Below, piece after piece: positions 52,062-60,572 of a DNA stretch of 64,000 bases. A program made the position numbers and the translations under genes. The notes under the pieces are model-generated. The model was given only the letters and a program-made list of their open reading frames with translations. It did not search any database and was not told the DNA's origin. Numbering within the stretch: position 1 is the first letter of the stretch; every line of letters starts with the position of its first letter. The stretch is from assembly GCA_945892985.1 (NCBI GenBank), contig CAMDDU010000017.1:1-64000 (forward strand), given 5' to 3'. This stretch comes from CAITSH01 sp945892985. Its GTDB lineage: Bacteria > Pseudomonadota > Gammaproteobacteria > Burkholderiales > SG8-39.

Positions 52062-53024
52062 ATGAAAAAAATACTGCTCGTCAAAACCTCCTCGCTGGGC
52101 GACGTCGTGCATAACCTGCCGGTAGCGACCGATATCGCACAGCGGTTTCCTGAGGCCCGGATTGACTGGGTTGTGGAGGAGGCCTTTGCCGCCTTGCCCG
52201 CCTTGCACCCGGCGGTGCGGCGCGTCATCCCGGTGGCGGTGCGGCGCTGGCGCAAACAGGTTTTCAGTCGCGGGACTTGGCGCGAAGTGGGCGCTTTTCG
52301 CCGGGCGCTCGCGCTCGAACAATACGACTTTGTCATCGACACCCAAGGCCTGCTCAAAAGCGCCTTGCTCGCCCGCTGTGCCAATGGCGAGCGACACGGA
52401 TATGACGCAGACAGCGCGCGGGAGTCCACGGCGGCGCGCTTTTACGATGTGACCCATGCCCTTTTGCCGACCCAGCACGCGGTCGTACGTAATCGTGCGC
52501 TCGTGGCGGCCGCCCTGGGCTACCCCATAGAGGGCGGCGCCGACTACGGCATCCGCGCGGACCGAGTCGGTGGGGCGGACAAGGTGGATGATTATTGTGT
52601 CTTGCTGCATGCAAGCAGCCGGGCCGACAAGCATTGGTCAGAAGATAACTGGATCGCGCTTGGGCGCAAGCTGGTGGCCGCCGGGCTCAAATGCGTGCTG
52701 CCCTGGGGCAATGAGGCCGAAATGGCCGCGGCCAAGCGTATCGCCGCGGCGGTGGTCGGTGCCAGCGTAGCGCCGCGGCTGGATTTGAACGCAATGGCGC
52801 GGCTGCTCGCCGGGGCTAAGGGAACGGTTGGTGTCGACACCGGGCTCATGCATTTGTCGGCCGCGCTGGGGCGACCAACGGTCGCGATCTTTTGTGCCTC
52901 TTCGCCCGAACTCACAGGGGTCTACGGCGCGCGCGCTGCCTGCAATCTTGGTGCGCTGGATGCCCCTCCATCTGTTGACGAGGTCATGGCGGCGCTGACC
53001 GGATTGTGGTCGGGCCCGGCATGA
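52062..53024 (+). CDS. waaC: LPS heptosyltransferase I
   Basis: The 320-residue GT-B (family 9) enzyme has ILLVKTSSLGDVVHNLP, DWVVEEAF, DFVIDTQGLLKSALLA, and the C-terminal KGTVGVDTGLMHLSAALGRPTVAIF. These match WaaC, which adds the first heptose to Kdo2-lipid A. It overlaps waaA by ATGA. Confidence 0.93.
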   Translation: MKKILLVKTSSLGDVVHNLPVATDIAQRFPEARIDWVVEEAFAALPALHPAVRRVIPVAVRRWRKQVFSRGTWREVGAFRRALALEQYDFVIDTQGLLKSALLARCANGERHGYDADSARESTAARFYDVTHALLPTQHAVVRNRALVAAALGYPIEGGADYGIRADRVGGADKVDDYCVLLHASSRADKHWSEDNWIALGRKLVAAGLKCVLPWGNEAEMAAAKRIAAAVVGASVAPRLDLNAMARLLAGAKGTVGVDTGLMHLSAALGRPTVAIFCASSPELTGVYGARAACNLGALDAPPSVDEVMAALTGLWSGPA

Positions 53025-54277
53025 TGCGCTTCGTCTACAACGCGATGCTGTGGCTTGCACTGCCCTGGGTGGTGCTACGGTTGTTGTGGCGTGGCCGGCG
53101 CGAGCCCGGCTATCGGCTGCACGTGGCCGAACGATTCGGTCGTTACGCTTTCAAGCCGGACAAGCCGGTTATCTGGTTGCATGCCGTGTCGGTTGGCGAA
53201 GCGCGGGCGGCCGAACCTTTTGTGCGTGCCCTCGCTTTGCGCTATCCGGGGCATCAACTCGTCGTGACGCAAATGACCGCCACCGGTCGCGCTACGGCGG
53301 AGCAATTGTTCGCCGGTGTGGCGCATTGTTGTTACCTGCCCTACGACTACCCGTTCGCCGTTGCGCGCTTTCTTGCGCATTTCCGGCCCCGGCTGGGCAT
53401 CCTGATGGAGACCGAGATCTGGTTCAACCTGATCCGGGCCTGCCGCGAAAAGCAGTTACCGCTATTGCTTGCCAACGCCCGCCTGTCGGAAAAATCCGCC
53501 CGGGCTTACGCGCTGGTGGCGTCCCTTGTGCGCGAGGCCTTGCAAGGCCTTTCTGCCGTCGCGGCGCAAAGCGAGGCGGATGCTGACAGGCTGCGCGCGC
53601 TCGGGGCGTGTGAGCTTGAAGTGACAGGTAATCTGAAGTTTGATGTCACCGTTCCGCAGGCCATGCGGCTGTTGGGGGCCGAGCTGCGGCAGCGCTTTGG
53701 CGTCACCCGCCCGGTGCTCCTTGCCGCCAGCACCCGCGAAGGCGAGGAAGCGCTATTGTTGGACGCCCTGCGGCAGCATCCTGTTGCCGATCTTCTCACC
53801 CTGATTGTGCCGCGTCATCCGCAGCGCTTCGGCGAGGTGTCGGCCCTGTTAAAGGCGCGCGGACATACTGTTGTACTGCGCAGCGAAAATCGCGATGTTC
53901 CGCCCGATTGCGCCTTTGTGCTTGGCGACAGCATGGGTGAGATGGCGGCTTATTTTGGCGCCTGTGACGTGGCCTTTGTCGGGGGCAGCCTGCTGCCCTA
54001 CGGCGGGCAGAATTTCATCGAGGCCTGCGCGCTCGGGGTGCCGGTGCTGCTGGGCCCGCATACCTATAATTTCGCCAAGGCGAGCGACGATGCGGTGGCG
54101 GCGGGCGCGGCCTTGACGGTGGCCGATGCAGAGACGCTGGTCTGGCGCGTAAAAGCGCTACTGTCCGAGCGCGAATCTCGCGCTGCGATGGCAGCGGCGG
54201 GGCGGCGCTTTAGCGCGGCGCATCAGGGCGCCACCGGGCGCCTGATGGGGATCGTCGCGCGCTTACTCGCCCAGTAG
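53021..54277 (+). CDS. waaA: 3-deoxy-D-manno-octulosonic acid (Kdo) transferase
   Basis: The start at 53021 overlaps the waaC stop (ATGA), giving 418 residues. It has an N-terminal membrane anchor, IWLHAVSVGEARAAEPF with the family Glu, ILMETEIWFNLIRAC, TGNLKFD and GGQNFIEACALGVPVLLGPHTYNF. WaaA transfers Kdo to the lipid A precursor. The 3' end overlaps convergent tolC by 15 bases. Confidence 0.95.
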   Translation: MMRFVYNAMLWLALPWVVLRLLWRGRREPGYRLHVAERFGRYAFKPDKPVIWLHAVSVGEARAAEPFVRALALRYPGHQLVVTQMTATGRATAEQLFAGVAHCCYLPYDYPFAVARFLAHFRPRLGILMETEIWFNLIRACREKQLPLLLANARLSEKSARAYALVASLVREALQGLSAVAAQSEADADRLRALGACELEVTGNLKFDVTVPQAMRLLGAELRQRFGVTRPVLLAASTREGEEALLLDALRQHPVADLLTLIVPRHPQRFGEVSALLKARGHTVVLRSENRDVPPDCAFVLGDSMGEMAAYFGACDVAFVGGSLLPYGGQNFIEACALGVPVLLGPHTYNFAKASDDAVAAGAALTVADAETLVWRVKALLSERESRAAMAAAGRRFSAAHQGATGRLMGIVARLLAQ

Positions 54278-55606
54278 ACGGTTGACGGCGGCCACATCCT
54301 CTTCGGAGAGCGAACCTGCGGCTGCTTTGAGCTTGAGACCGTTGACCAGCGTGTCGTAGCGCGCCTTGGACAAGTCGCGCTTGGTCGAGAACAGTTGTTG
54401 CTGCGCATTCAGCACGTCGATATTGATGCGTACGCCCACTTCGTAGCCAAGCTTGTTGGAGTCGAGGGCGCTCTGGCTGGAAACGAGCGCTGCTTCGAGC
54501 GCGCGCACCTGTGCCATGCCATTGGTCACGCCAAGGAAGGACTGGCGTGCCGACAGCGCTGCACTGCGTTTGCTGAGCTCCAGATCCTGGCGTGTCTTTT
54601 CCTGCAGTGCGACGGCCTGGCGAACCTGCGAACTGACGTTGCCGCCGGCGTATAAGGGGACTGCCAACTGCAGTGCGATAGTGCGGCTGTTGGTGTCGCT
54701 GGCGGTGTTTGCGGTCCCTGTCGAGGAGAGGTTTTGCGAGCTTGCCCCGAGCGTGCCGACGAGGTTCAGCGACGGGTAGTGGCCCGCGCGAAGCCGTTCT
54801 ATTTCGCGCGTGGCGATTTCCAGGCCGGCTTGCTGGACGCGCACGCCGAAACTTTGTTCTTCCGCGCTTTTCACCCATTGTTCCATCGCGCTCGGTTGCG
54901 GTGGGGAAAGCTGCAGTGTAGTGCGCAAAGGCAGCAGTCCCGCAGGCAATTTTCCGATGATTTGTTGCAGCACTTGCTTCTTTATTTCCAGGTCATTCTC
55001 GGCGGCGAGGCGCTGCGAGGTCGACAGGTCATAGCGCGCCTGGGCTTCATGCGTGTCGGTGATGGTGGCGGTGCCCACTTCGAAGTTACGTTTGGCCTGC
55101 GCCAGTTGTTCCGAGATGGCGGTGCGTTGGGCGGTGATAAAGGCCAGACTGTCCTGCGATGCCAGGACGTCAAAATAGGCTTGCGATACACGCACAATCA
55201 GATCAAGGCGAGCTTGCGCAAAAATGGCCTCCGCTTGTGCGACCTTATAGCCAGCCCCTTTGTAGGTCATATAGCTCGCCCAGTTAAACAGCGGCTGGGT
55301 GAGGGTGATGCTGTAGCTGTTGGTGTTGCCCTTTCGGTTCGAGTCCGGCAAGGCGTTACGGAAAGAAATCTCCAGGTTGTTCATTTGCGTCGACATGGTG
55401 GCGCTGACGGTGGGCAGTATTGCCGCCCGTCCCTGCGGCAGGCTCTCAAGCCCGGCGTCGCGGGTTGCGCGCGCCGATGCATAGGCCGCATCGTTGCTCA
55501 GCGCGTCGCGGTAAATTTGCAGCAGGTCGGCTGCATGCGCCGGACCGGCCAGGGCCGCTGCGATAAACCAGGTGGCGCAAAGTGTGCGTGAGAGATTGCT
55601 GTTCAT
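54263..55606 (-). CDS. tolC: TolC family outer membrane efflux protein
   Basis: The ATG at 55606 gives 447 residues with a signal peptide ending PAHA-ADLL. Two repeats of the TolC fold are visible, with LTQPLFNWASYMTYKGAGY, EVGTATITDTHEAQARYDL, and EVGVRINIDVLNAQQQLF. It should form the outer-membrane channel of type I secretion or RND efflux. The longer in-frame extension upstream is not needed. Confidence 0.92.
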   Translation of the reverse strand: MNSNLSRTLCATWFIAAALAGPAHAADLLQIYRDALSNDAAYASARATRDAGLESLPQGRAAILPTVSATMSTQMNNLEISFRNALPDSNRKGNTNSYSITLTQPLFNWASYMTYKGAGYKVAQAEAIFAQARLDLIVRVSQAYFDVLASQDSLAFITAQRTAISEQLAQAKRNFEVGTATITDTHEAQARYDLSTSQRLAAENDLEIKKQVLQQIIGKLPAGLLPLRTTLQLSPPQPSAMEQWVKSAEEQSFGVRVQQAGLEIATREIERLRAGHYPSLNLVGTLGASSQNLSSTGTANTASDTNSRTIALQLAVPLYAGGNVSSQVRQAVALQEKTRQDLELSKRSAALSARQSFLGVTNGMAQVRALEAALVSSQSALDSNKLGYEVGVRINIDVLNAQQQLFSTKRDLSKARYDTLVNGLKLKAAAGSLSEEDVAAVNRLLGE

Positions 55607-55631
55607 GTCGGTAATTTTCGAATGGAGGGTT

Positions 55632-55955
55632 TCAGTAAGTCGCCATGCCGTTGTCCACTTGCCGCGCCCAGCCATCCACACCGCCGGCCAGGTTGAAGAC
55701 TTTTTTAAATCCGTTGCGATCAAGAAACATCGCCACTTGCGCACTACGTCCGCCATGGTGGCAAATCACCACGGTGTCTGCGTCCGGGTCCAGTTCGGAC
55801 AGGCGTGCCGGAATGGTGTTCATCGGGATCAGCATGGATTTTTCGATGTGCGCCGTCTCGTACTCCCAGTTCTCGCGCACGTCGAGCAACAGCGGCGCTT
55901 TGTCACCGGCGCGGTCCAGCCATTCTTTCAGTTGTGTCGGATTGATCTGATCCAT
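55632..55955 (-). CDS. Rhodanese-like domain protein
   Basis: The single-domain 107-residue protein has LLLDVRENWEYETAHI and the active-site loop CHHGGRS with the catalytic Cys, plus FNLAGGVDGWA. It probably acts as a sulfur carrier or sulfurtransferase. It lies between pcm and tolC on the same strand. Confidence 0.92.
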   Translation of the reverse strand: MDQINPTQLKEWLDRAGDKAPLLLDVRENWEYETAHIEKSMLIPMNTIPARLSELDPDADTVVICHHGGRSAQVAMFLDRNGFKKVFNLAGGVDGWARQVDNGMATY

Positions 55956-56032
55956 TTGATTCGGATGATGGCGTGAAATGATTGCCGCAGGGGTAACAAA
56001 TCGTATCGGCGCCAGGCTTGTGCGCGACGCGG

Positions 56033-56698
56033 TTAAAACGAGAAACGCTTGGGTTGCGCGGCGTTCACGAGCGCGGCTGTGCAGGTTTCAAATAATACGG
56101 TGGACTGGAAAGCCCCGGGCGCGTTGCAAGTGACGAGGCGCGCTTCCATAACGGGTGCGTCGCCGACAACGGCGAACAGGCGGCCGCCGGGCTTGAGCTG
56201 CTCGAGCAGGGTTTGCGGCAATACCGGCGTCGAGCCAGTCAGGACGATGACATCGTAGGGGGCCGCTTTTGTCCAGCCTTGAGCGCCATCGCCGAGCGCA
56301 AGGCTGATATTGTCGAAAGCCTGCAGGGCAAGATTTTTCTCGCCGATGCTCTTGATGGCTGGGTTGATCTCGATGCTTACGACCGACAGGGCGCGATGCG
56401 CGAGCAAGGCGGTCAGATAGCCCGATCCGGTGCCCACTTCGAGCACCTTGTCGGATTTTTTCACGCTGAGTTCCTGCAGGATGCGCGCCTCGAGTTTGGG
56501 CTGCATCATGTATTCGCCGGGAGCGGCTCCCGTATAAAGCGGAATTGCCAGATCGGAGAAGGCGAGCTCGCGGTGCGCAGCCGGTACGAACTCTTCGCGG
56601 TGCACGGCGTAGAGCAGTTTCAGCACTTCGGCGTCTAGCACCTCCCATGGGCGGATTTGTTGCTCGACCATGTTGAAGCGGGCTTGTTCGAGATTCAT
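56033..56698 (-). CDS. pcm: Protein-L-isoaspartate O-methyltransferase family protein
   Basis: The 221-residue protein has MVEQQIRPWEVLD, GEYMMQPKLEARILQEL and the SAM motif VLEVGTGSGYLTALLA. This is the short Pcm form common next to rhodanese and tolC in betaproteobacteria. It may repair isoaspartyl residues; some of this subgroup lack proven activity. Confidence 0.88.
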   Translation of the reverse strand: MNLEQARFNMVEQQIRPWEVLDAEVLKLLYAVHREEFVPAAHRELAFSDLAIPLYTGAAPGEYMMQPKLEARILQELSVKKSDKVLEVGTGSGYLTALLAHRALSVVSIEINPAIKSIGEKNLALQAFDNISLALGDGAQGWTKAAPYDVIVLTGSTPVLPQTLLEQLKPGGRLFAVVGDAPVMEARLVTCNAPGAFQSTVLFETCTAALVNAAQPKRFSF

Positions 56699-56819
56699 CT
56701 TGGGATCTGGAAAAGGCTGTCGGAAGGGGGGACAAGTTTAGCATTGATTATCGCCGACCTGCGGTCGGGAGACGAGTGCGCCGATCCCGATCGCCCGGGT
56801 TTTAGGGTGCGCCGCACGA

Positions 56820-57208
56820 ATGCCGCACGGGTGTTTTTCTACCGCTACCGCGCCAGCTCGTGCTCCACCGTGTGGCACTTACCTGCTTGGCCGCATTCGA
56901 TGCGCGTATGCCCACGCGGCAGAACAGGGGCGTCTTCCCGATGACTTCGTGTTTCCGACGCTGGGCATCAAAGGTGCGCCGCAGGTGCGCAGAAAGCGCG
57001 TCTTTAGCGACAGCGAAGTCCCTACAGCCGGACCGTGCGCGATGCACTGGCGATGGTGCTCTTTACCTGCGGCCGGTCGGGTGAAGTGGTGGCCGCGTTA
57101 TGGCGCGGCGTCGACCTGGAGCGCACGGTATGGACGATCCGCGAAACGAAAAACGGCGAAGCGCACGACGCCATGCACGATGGCCTGACAGTATTCACCG
57201 GTGATTAG
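56820..57208 (+). pseudogene. Decayed tyrosine recombinase (integrase) fragment
   Basis: Two frames together resemble part of a tyrosine integrase. The first (from 56820) has AYAHAAEQGRLPDDFVFPTL and RRKRVFSDSEV. After a frame shift near 57030, the second reads LAMVLFTCGRSGEVVAALW, RGVDLERTVWTIRETKNGEAH and ends at a TAG at 57206-57208. The catalytic Arg of box I is in CGRSGEV, but the N-terminal part, the frame and the C-terminal HxxR...Y are missing. It is a scar of a mobile element. Confidence 0.65.
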
Positions 57209-57215
57209 ATATAGT

Positions 57216-57245
57216 TGAATAATTACAATGAAATGCGATTATTCA
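57216..57245. repeat. 8-bp inverted repeat beside the integrase remnant
   Basis: TGAATAAT (57216-57223) and ATTATTCA (57238-57245) are perfect inverted arms around a 14-base loop in AT-rich DNA. It could be a remnant of an element end or a regulatory site. Confidence 0.4.
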
Positions 57246-57249
57246 TGGA

Positions 57250-57390
57250 TTATCTAATCAGATAGCCGAGGAGTTTCTCCAGCAGGGCGATCTGATCCGG
57301 GTCGAGATCGGCCTTTTCGACTGCTTCGGCGATCCGGTCGTTCAGGTCGAGACGCGCAATGCCCAGTTTCTCGCCTCGGCTCCCATAGTG
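57250..57390 (-). pseudogene. Decayed reading frame of unknown family
   Basis: On the - strand a frame reading GEKLGIARLDLNDRIAEAVEK and then LDPDQIALLEKLLGYLIR before a TAA at 57250 looks like genuine protein, yet it has a stop codon just upstream and no start. I take it as the C-terminal remnant of a gene. No family is recognised. Confidence 0.35.
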
Positions 57391-57542
57391 TCACGAGGAT
57401 CAAGACCGGCAGAACCTTCGCGAAATCGCTTGTCATGATGCGCGCGCTGGATTTTAATCATCGCGCCGCGAGCCAAGCCGGTGCGTGCGAAAGCCTAGCT
57501 GGCTTGGTTTCTTGATTTGACCGGTACGCTGACCGAAGGCCG

Positions 57543-57619
57543 GTGAGCGATAGGCTAGACCTTCTATCGATCATATTAGTGAAGTATAGTGAGCGATAGA
57601 CGGAGCCCCAATCGATCAT
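57543..57619 (+). promoter_or_regulatory. Imperfect tandem repeat in the fic promoter region
   Basis: GTGAGCGATAG occurs at 57543-57553 and 57589-57599, and ATCGATCAT at 57566-57574 and 57611-57619, the second running into the ATG. This makes two roughly 46-bp units. A TATAGT at 57585-57590 could be the -10. The layout suits an operator for autoregulation by the downstream XRE protein. Confidence 0.45.
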
Positions 57620-58835
57620 GAAATGGAACTGGCAACAATCCGAATGGCCGGAGTTTTCCTGGAAACAGGCGCGACTCCTCAAGGCCGAGGCGTTATTTCT
57701 GGTCGAAGCGGGCGAATATGCCGGTACGGCAAAGCATCTCGGGGCGGAAGACCGCGAGCAGCTCACAGTCGAGGCCATGAGCACCGAAGCGGTGACGACC
57801 TCGGAAATCGAGGGGGAAATACTCGATCGCACGAGCGTTCAATCCTCAATCCGAAGGCAATTGGGGCTCGCGACCGACCACCGCAAGGTCGGTGCCGCGG
57901 AACAGGGTGTGTCGGAGATGATGGTCGATCTGCATCGCACCTGCGCTGAGCCTCTTTCGCACGACATGCTGTTCCGGTGGCATCGGATGCTGACGACGGG
58001 TCGCCGCGACCTCAAGGACGTCGGCAGCTATCGGACCCATGTCGAGCCGATGCAAGTGGTATCCGGTGCCATCCACGAGCCCAAGGTTCACTTTGAGGCG
58101 CCGCCTTCGGCATCAGTGCCGGCTGAAATGTCCCGTTTCATCGACTGGTTCAATCGCTCGGCGCCTGGGAATGCCGAGCCCTTGCCCGCGTTGACGCGGG
58201 CAGGCATCGCGCATCTGTATTTCATCTGCATCCATCCGTTCGAGGACGGCAATGGCCGTATCGGTCGCGCCATCGCGGAAAAAGCCCTCGCCCAATGCCT
58301 CGGACATCCGACCCTGATGGCATTGGCCGCGACCATACTGGCGAAGCGAAATGCGTATTACGCTCTGCTGGAAGCGAACAACAAACATCAGGAGATCACG
58401 CCTTGGCTCATCTGGTTCGCCGCGACTGCCATCGAGGCGCAACGGCGCTCGATCGCAATGGTGGATTTCCTGATCGACAAGACCCGCTTACTCGACCGCT
58501 TGCGCGATCAACTCAACGAACGACAGAAAAAAGCGCTCCTGCGCATGCTGCGCGAAGGTCCGAAAGGCTTTGAAGGGGCATTGAGCGCCGGCAAATACGC
58601 CAGCATCACTGGCGCGTCGCCGGCCACGGCCACGCGGGATCTTGCCGATCTGGTTGCCAAGCAGGCGCTGGTACGTTCGGGCGAACAGCGCCATACGCGC
58701 TATGAGATCGCAATACCGCTGCGTCCCGTACTGCCGGTGGCGATAGACGAGCACGGCAAGCTAAAGTATCATCGATTGATTGCAGAGCGCCTCAATCGCG
58801 TCCAGGCCGGTTACAAAAGCAGAGGTAAGCCATGA
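57618..58835 (+). CDS. Fic family protein with N-terminal DUF4172-type domain
   Basis: The 405-residue protein has the complete Fic motif HPFEDGNGRIGR at 206-217, implying AMP (or other NMP) transfer. The N-terminal MKWNWQQSEWPEFSW segment is like DUF4172, and an inhibitory-helix-like motif T61-SEIE65-G66 matches (S/T)xxxE(G/N), so the protein is probably self-inhibited. A winged-helix-like C-terminal domain (ITGASPATATRDLADLV) follows. It is coupled by ATGA to a broken XRE antitoxin-like gene. Genes appear intact despite the decayed surroundings. Confidence 0.9.
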   Translation: MKWNWQQSEWPEFSWKQARLLKAEALFLVEAGEYAGTAKHLGAEDREQLTVEAMSTEAVTTSEIEGEILDRTSVQSSIRRQLGLATDHRKVGAAEQGVSEMMVDLHRTCAEPLSHDMLFRWHRMLTTGRRDLKDVGSYRTHVEPMQVVSGAIHEPKVHFEAPPSASVPAEMSRFIDWFNRSAPGNAEPLPALTRAGIAHLYFICIHPFEDGNGRIGRAIAEKALAQCLGHPTLMALAATILAKRNAYYALLEANNKHQEITPWLIWFAATAIEAQRRSIAMVDFLIDKTRLLDRLRDQLNERQKKALLRMLREGPKGFEGALSAGKYASITGASPATATRDLADLVAKQALVRSGEQRHTRYEIAIPLRPVLPVAIDEHGKLKYHRLIAERLNRVQAGYKSRGKP

Positions 58836-59055
58836 CCAGGATCACCCGCGGAACCACCAAGGTCTTTGCCGATCTGGGCTTTCCCGATGTCCTTGAGCTG
58901 CAGACCAATACGCGTCTGGCGCTGTCCGTCAATGAACTGCCCAAGGGCGAAAGCTAGAACAGCGCGAAATCGCCACCGCACTCGGAGTGACGCAACCCGA
59001 AGCCGCCGCCCGAAAACCCAATGAAATCGCGGGCTTTACGCCCATGCATCATTAA
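58832..59055 (+). pseudogene. Frameshifted HigA-like XRE antitoxin gene
   Basis: The ATG overlaps the Fic stop. The first frame (41 codons) reads MTRITRGTTKVFADLGFPDV and stops with TAG at 58955-58957. In a shifted frame the next bases read LEQREIATALGVTQPEAAAR, a helix-turn-helix-like segment, ending at TAA at 59053-59055. Together they resemble an intact HigA/XRE antitoxin missing its last third. So this copy is broken by a frameshift and truncation. Confidence 0.65.
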
Positions 59056-59139
59056 TACGGGTCAGGGCTTTGCTATTGTCAATATTTCACTATTCCCAAT
59101 CCGGTCCCTTTTTATCCTTGAACGGGGACAATAACGGGC

Positions 59140-60549
59140 TTAATCGTTCTTGGCTGCCCCGACCAGGTCGGCCGCGTTTTGCCCGGCTATCGAACCCAGT
59201 GCGCAAGCCGTGAGCAGGCCGTTCCCGGATAAATAACCCCATACCGCCCCACCAGAAACGCCGCGGGCAGCACCGCCGACGGCGAACAAATTATCAAAAT
59301 AATGCCCGGACGTATGTTGGACGCGACCATGCGCATCGATCTCCAGTCCGCCTTGGGTATGGAACAAGGCGCCCGTAACTTTGACGGCAAAATACGGTGG
59401 TGTGAGTGCCTGCTCTGGCCTGAACTGTCGTCCGTAATGGTCTTTGGTGCTGCCGGCACAAAGCGCATCAACGCCGGCCAGGCTGTCCTCTAGCGCTCGC
59501 CGGGGCAGTCCGGTCAGCCCGGCAAGGGCGGCGGTGGAGTCGGCTTGTCTCAGGGCGCCTGCCGCCTGGGCATCAAGATAATCCGGGAAGCTCAAACCAA
59601 GCGCATGCAGGCGCTGATCAAAAATCGCCCAGGCAAAGCGTTCCGGTTGCGCCAATACATGCACCGCCGCCTCGGAGTAGCCTTCGTGCTCGTTCCAGAA
59701 GCGCGCGCCCAGTGCGTTGACCTGGACGCCGCCCTCCATCATCAGCGCCCAGGTGATTAGCACGCCGTGCGGGGTGGCAAACCCGCCATGTCCCTGATAG
59801 GCGCCCAGGTCGCTGAGCTTGGCGCCCAGCGCCTCGCCCCAGCGCAGGGCATCGCCCTGGTTGCCGGTGTGACCGGCGTACTGCGCCGCGCAAATCTCCG
59901 GCAAATGGCGGCGAACCAGGTCGCGGTCGCCGCCAAAGCCGTTGCAGGCAAGGATCAATGCCTCACAGCCGATGTCTTCGCGGCTGAGGTCGGGCCGGGT
60001 GACACGCACGCCGGTGATGCGTCCTTGTGTGGTGGCAAAAAGATCGGTCACGGCGGCCTTGCCCAGCACATCGACACCGGCGCGTGCCGCCGCCGCAAGC
60101 AGGCGCGTCATGAGCCCCGCGCCGGTCTTTTCCGGGACGGCGTGCATTCTCGCGACGCGGTGGCCCGGATACAGAAAGCCTTGCAACAATTCGAAGGCGA
60201 TGCCGTGCCGGTCGGCCAGCCATTCCAGCGTCGGTGTCGATGCCGCGCACACGGCGCGCACCACATCCGCGTCGGCACCGTGGTGATTTTTCGCTTCGAT
60301 GTCGGCGCACATGCTTGCCACCGAGTCGGTCACGCCGGCGCTGCGCTGCCAGCGCGAATCGCCGGCCGGGATGAAGCCCGAAGAGAGCGCGGTGGAGCCG
60401 CTTGGCGACGCGTCGCGCTCCAGCACCACGCACGCGACGCCGGCATCGCGCAAGCGCAGTGCGGCGATGAGCCCGCCGGCACCGCCGCCAATGACAATCA
60501 CCTGCACCTTGGCGCTGAAATCCGCCGCCTGCTCTGCCATCACCGCCAT
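59140..60549 (-). CDS. FAD-dependent oxidoreductase (fumarate reductase/KstD-like)
   Basis: The 469-residue protein has the FAD motif IVIGGGAGGLIAALRLRDAG near the N-terminus, STALSSGFIPAG, GFGGDRDLVRRHLPE and a C-terminal FAVGGAARGVSGGAVWGYLSGNGL. This is the FAD_binding_2 group that includes fumarate reductase flavoproteins and 3-ketosteroid dehydrogenases. It lies 23 bases downstream of an amidohydrolase gene. Substrate unknown; probably catabolic. Confidence 0.85.
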   Translation of the reverse strand: MAVMAEQAADFSAKVQVIVIGGGAGGLIAALRLRDAGVACVVLERDASPSGSTALSSGFIPAGDSRWQRSAGVTDSVASMCADIEAKNHHGADADVVRAVCAASTPTLEWLADRHGIAFELLQGFLYPGHRVARMHAVPEKTGAGLMTRLLAAAARAGVDVLGKAAVTDLFATTQGRITGVRVTRPDLSREDIGCEALILACNGFGGDRDLVRRHLPEICAAQYAGHTGNQGDALRWGEALGAKLSDLGAYQGHGGFATPHGVLITWALMMEGGVQVNALGARFWNEHEGYSEAAVHVLAQPERFAWAIFDQRLHALGLSFPDYLDAQAAGALRQADSTAALAGLTGLPRRALEDSLAGVDALCAGSTKDHYGRQFRPEQALTPPYFAVKVTGALFHTQGGLEIDAHGRVQHTSGHYFDNLFAVGGAARGVSGGAVWGYLSGNGLLTACALGSIAGQNAADLVGAAKND

Positions 60550-60572
60550 GCCTGCGCGCCCGCCTCAGCGCG

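Noticed and set aside
54734..55591. A 285-codon + strand frame inside tolC
   Set aside because: Antisense to a well-supported TolC gene; composition is Arg/Gly-rich with no motifs.
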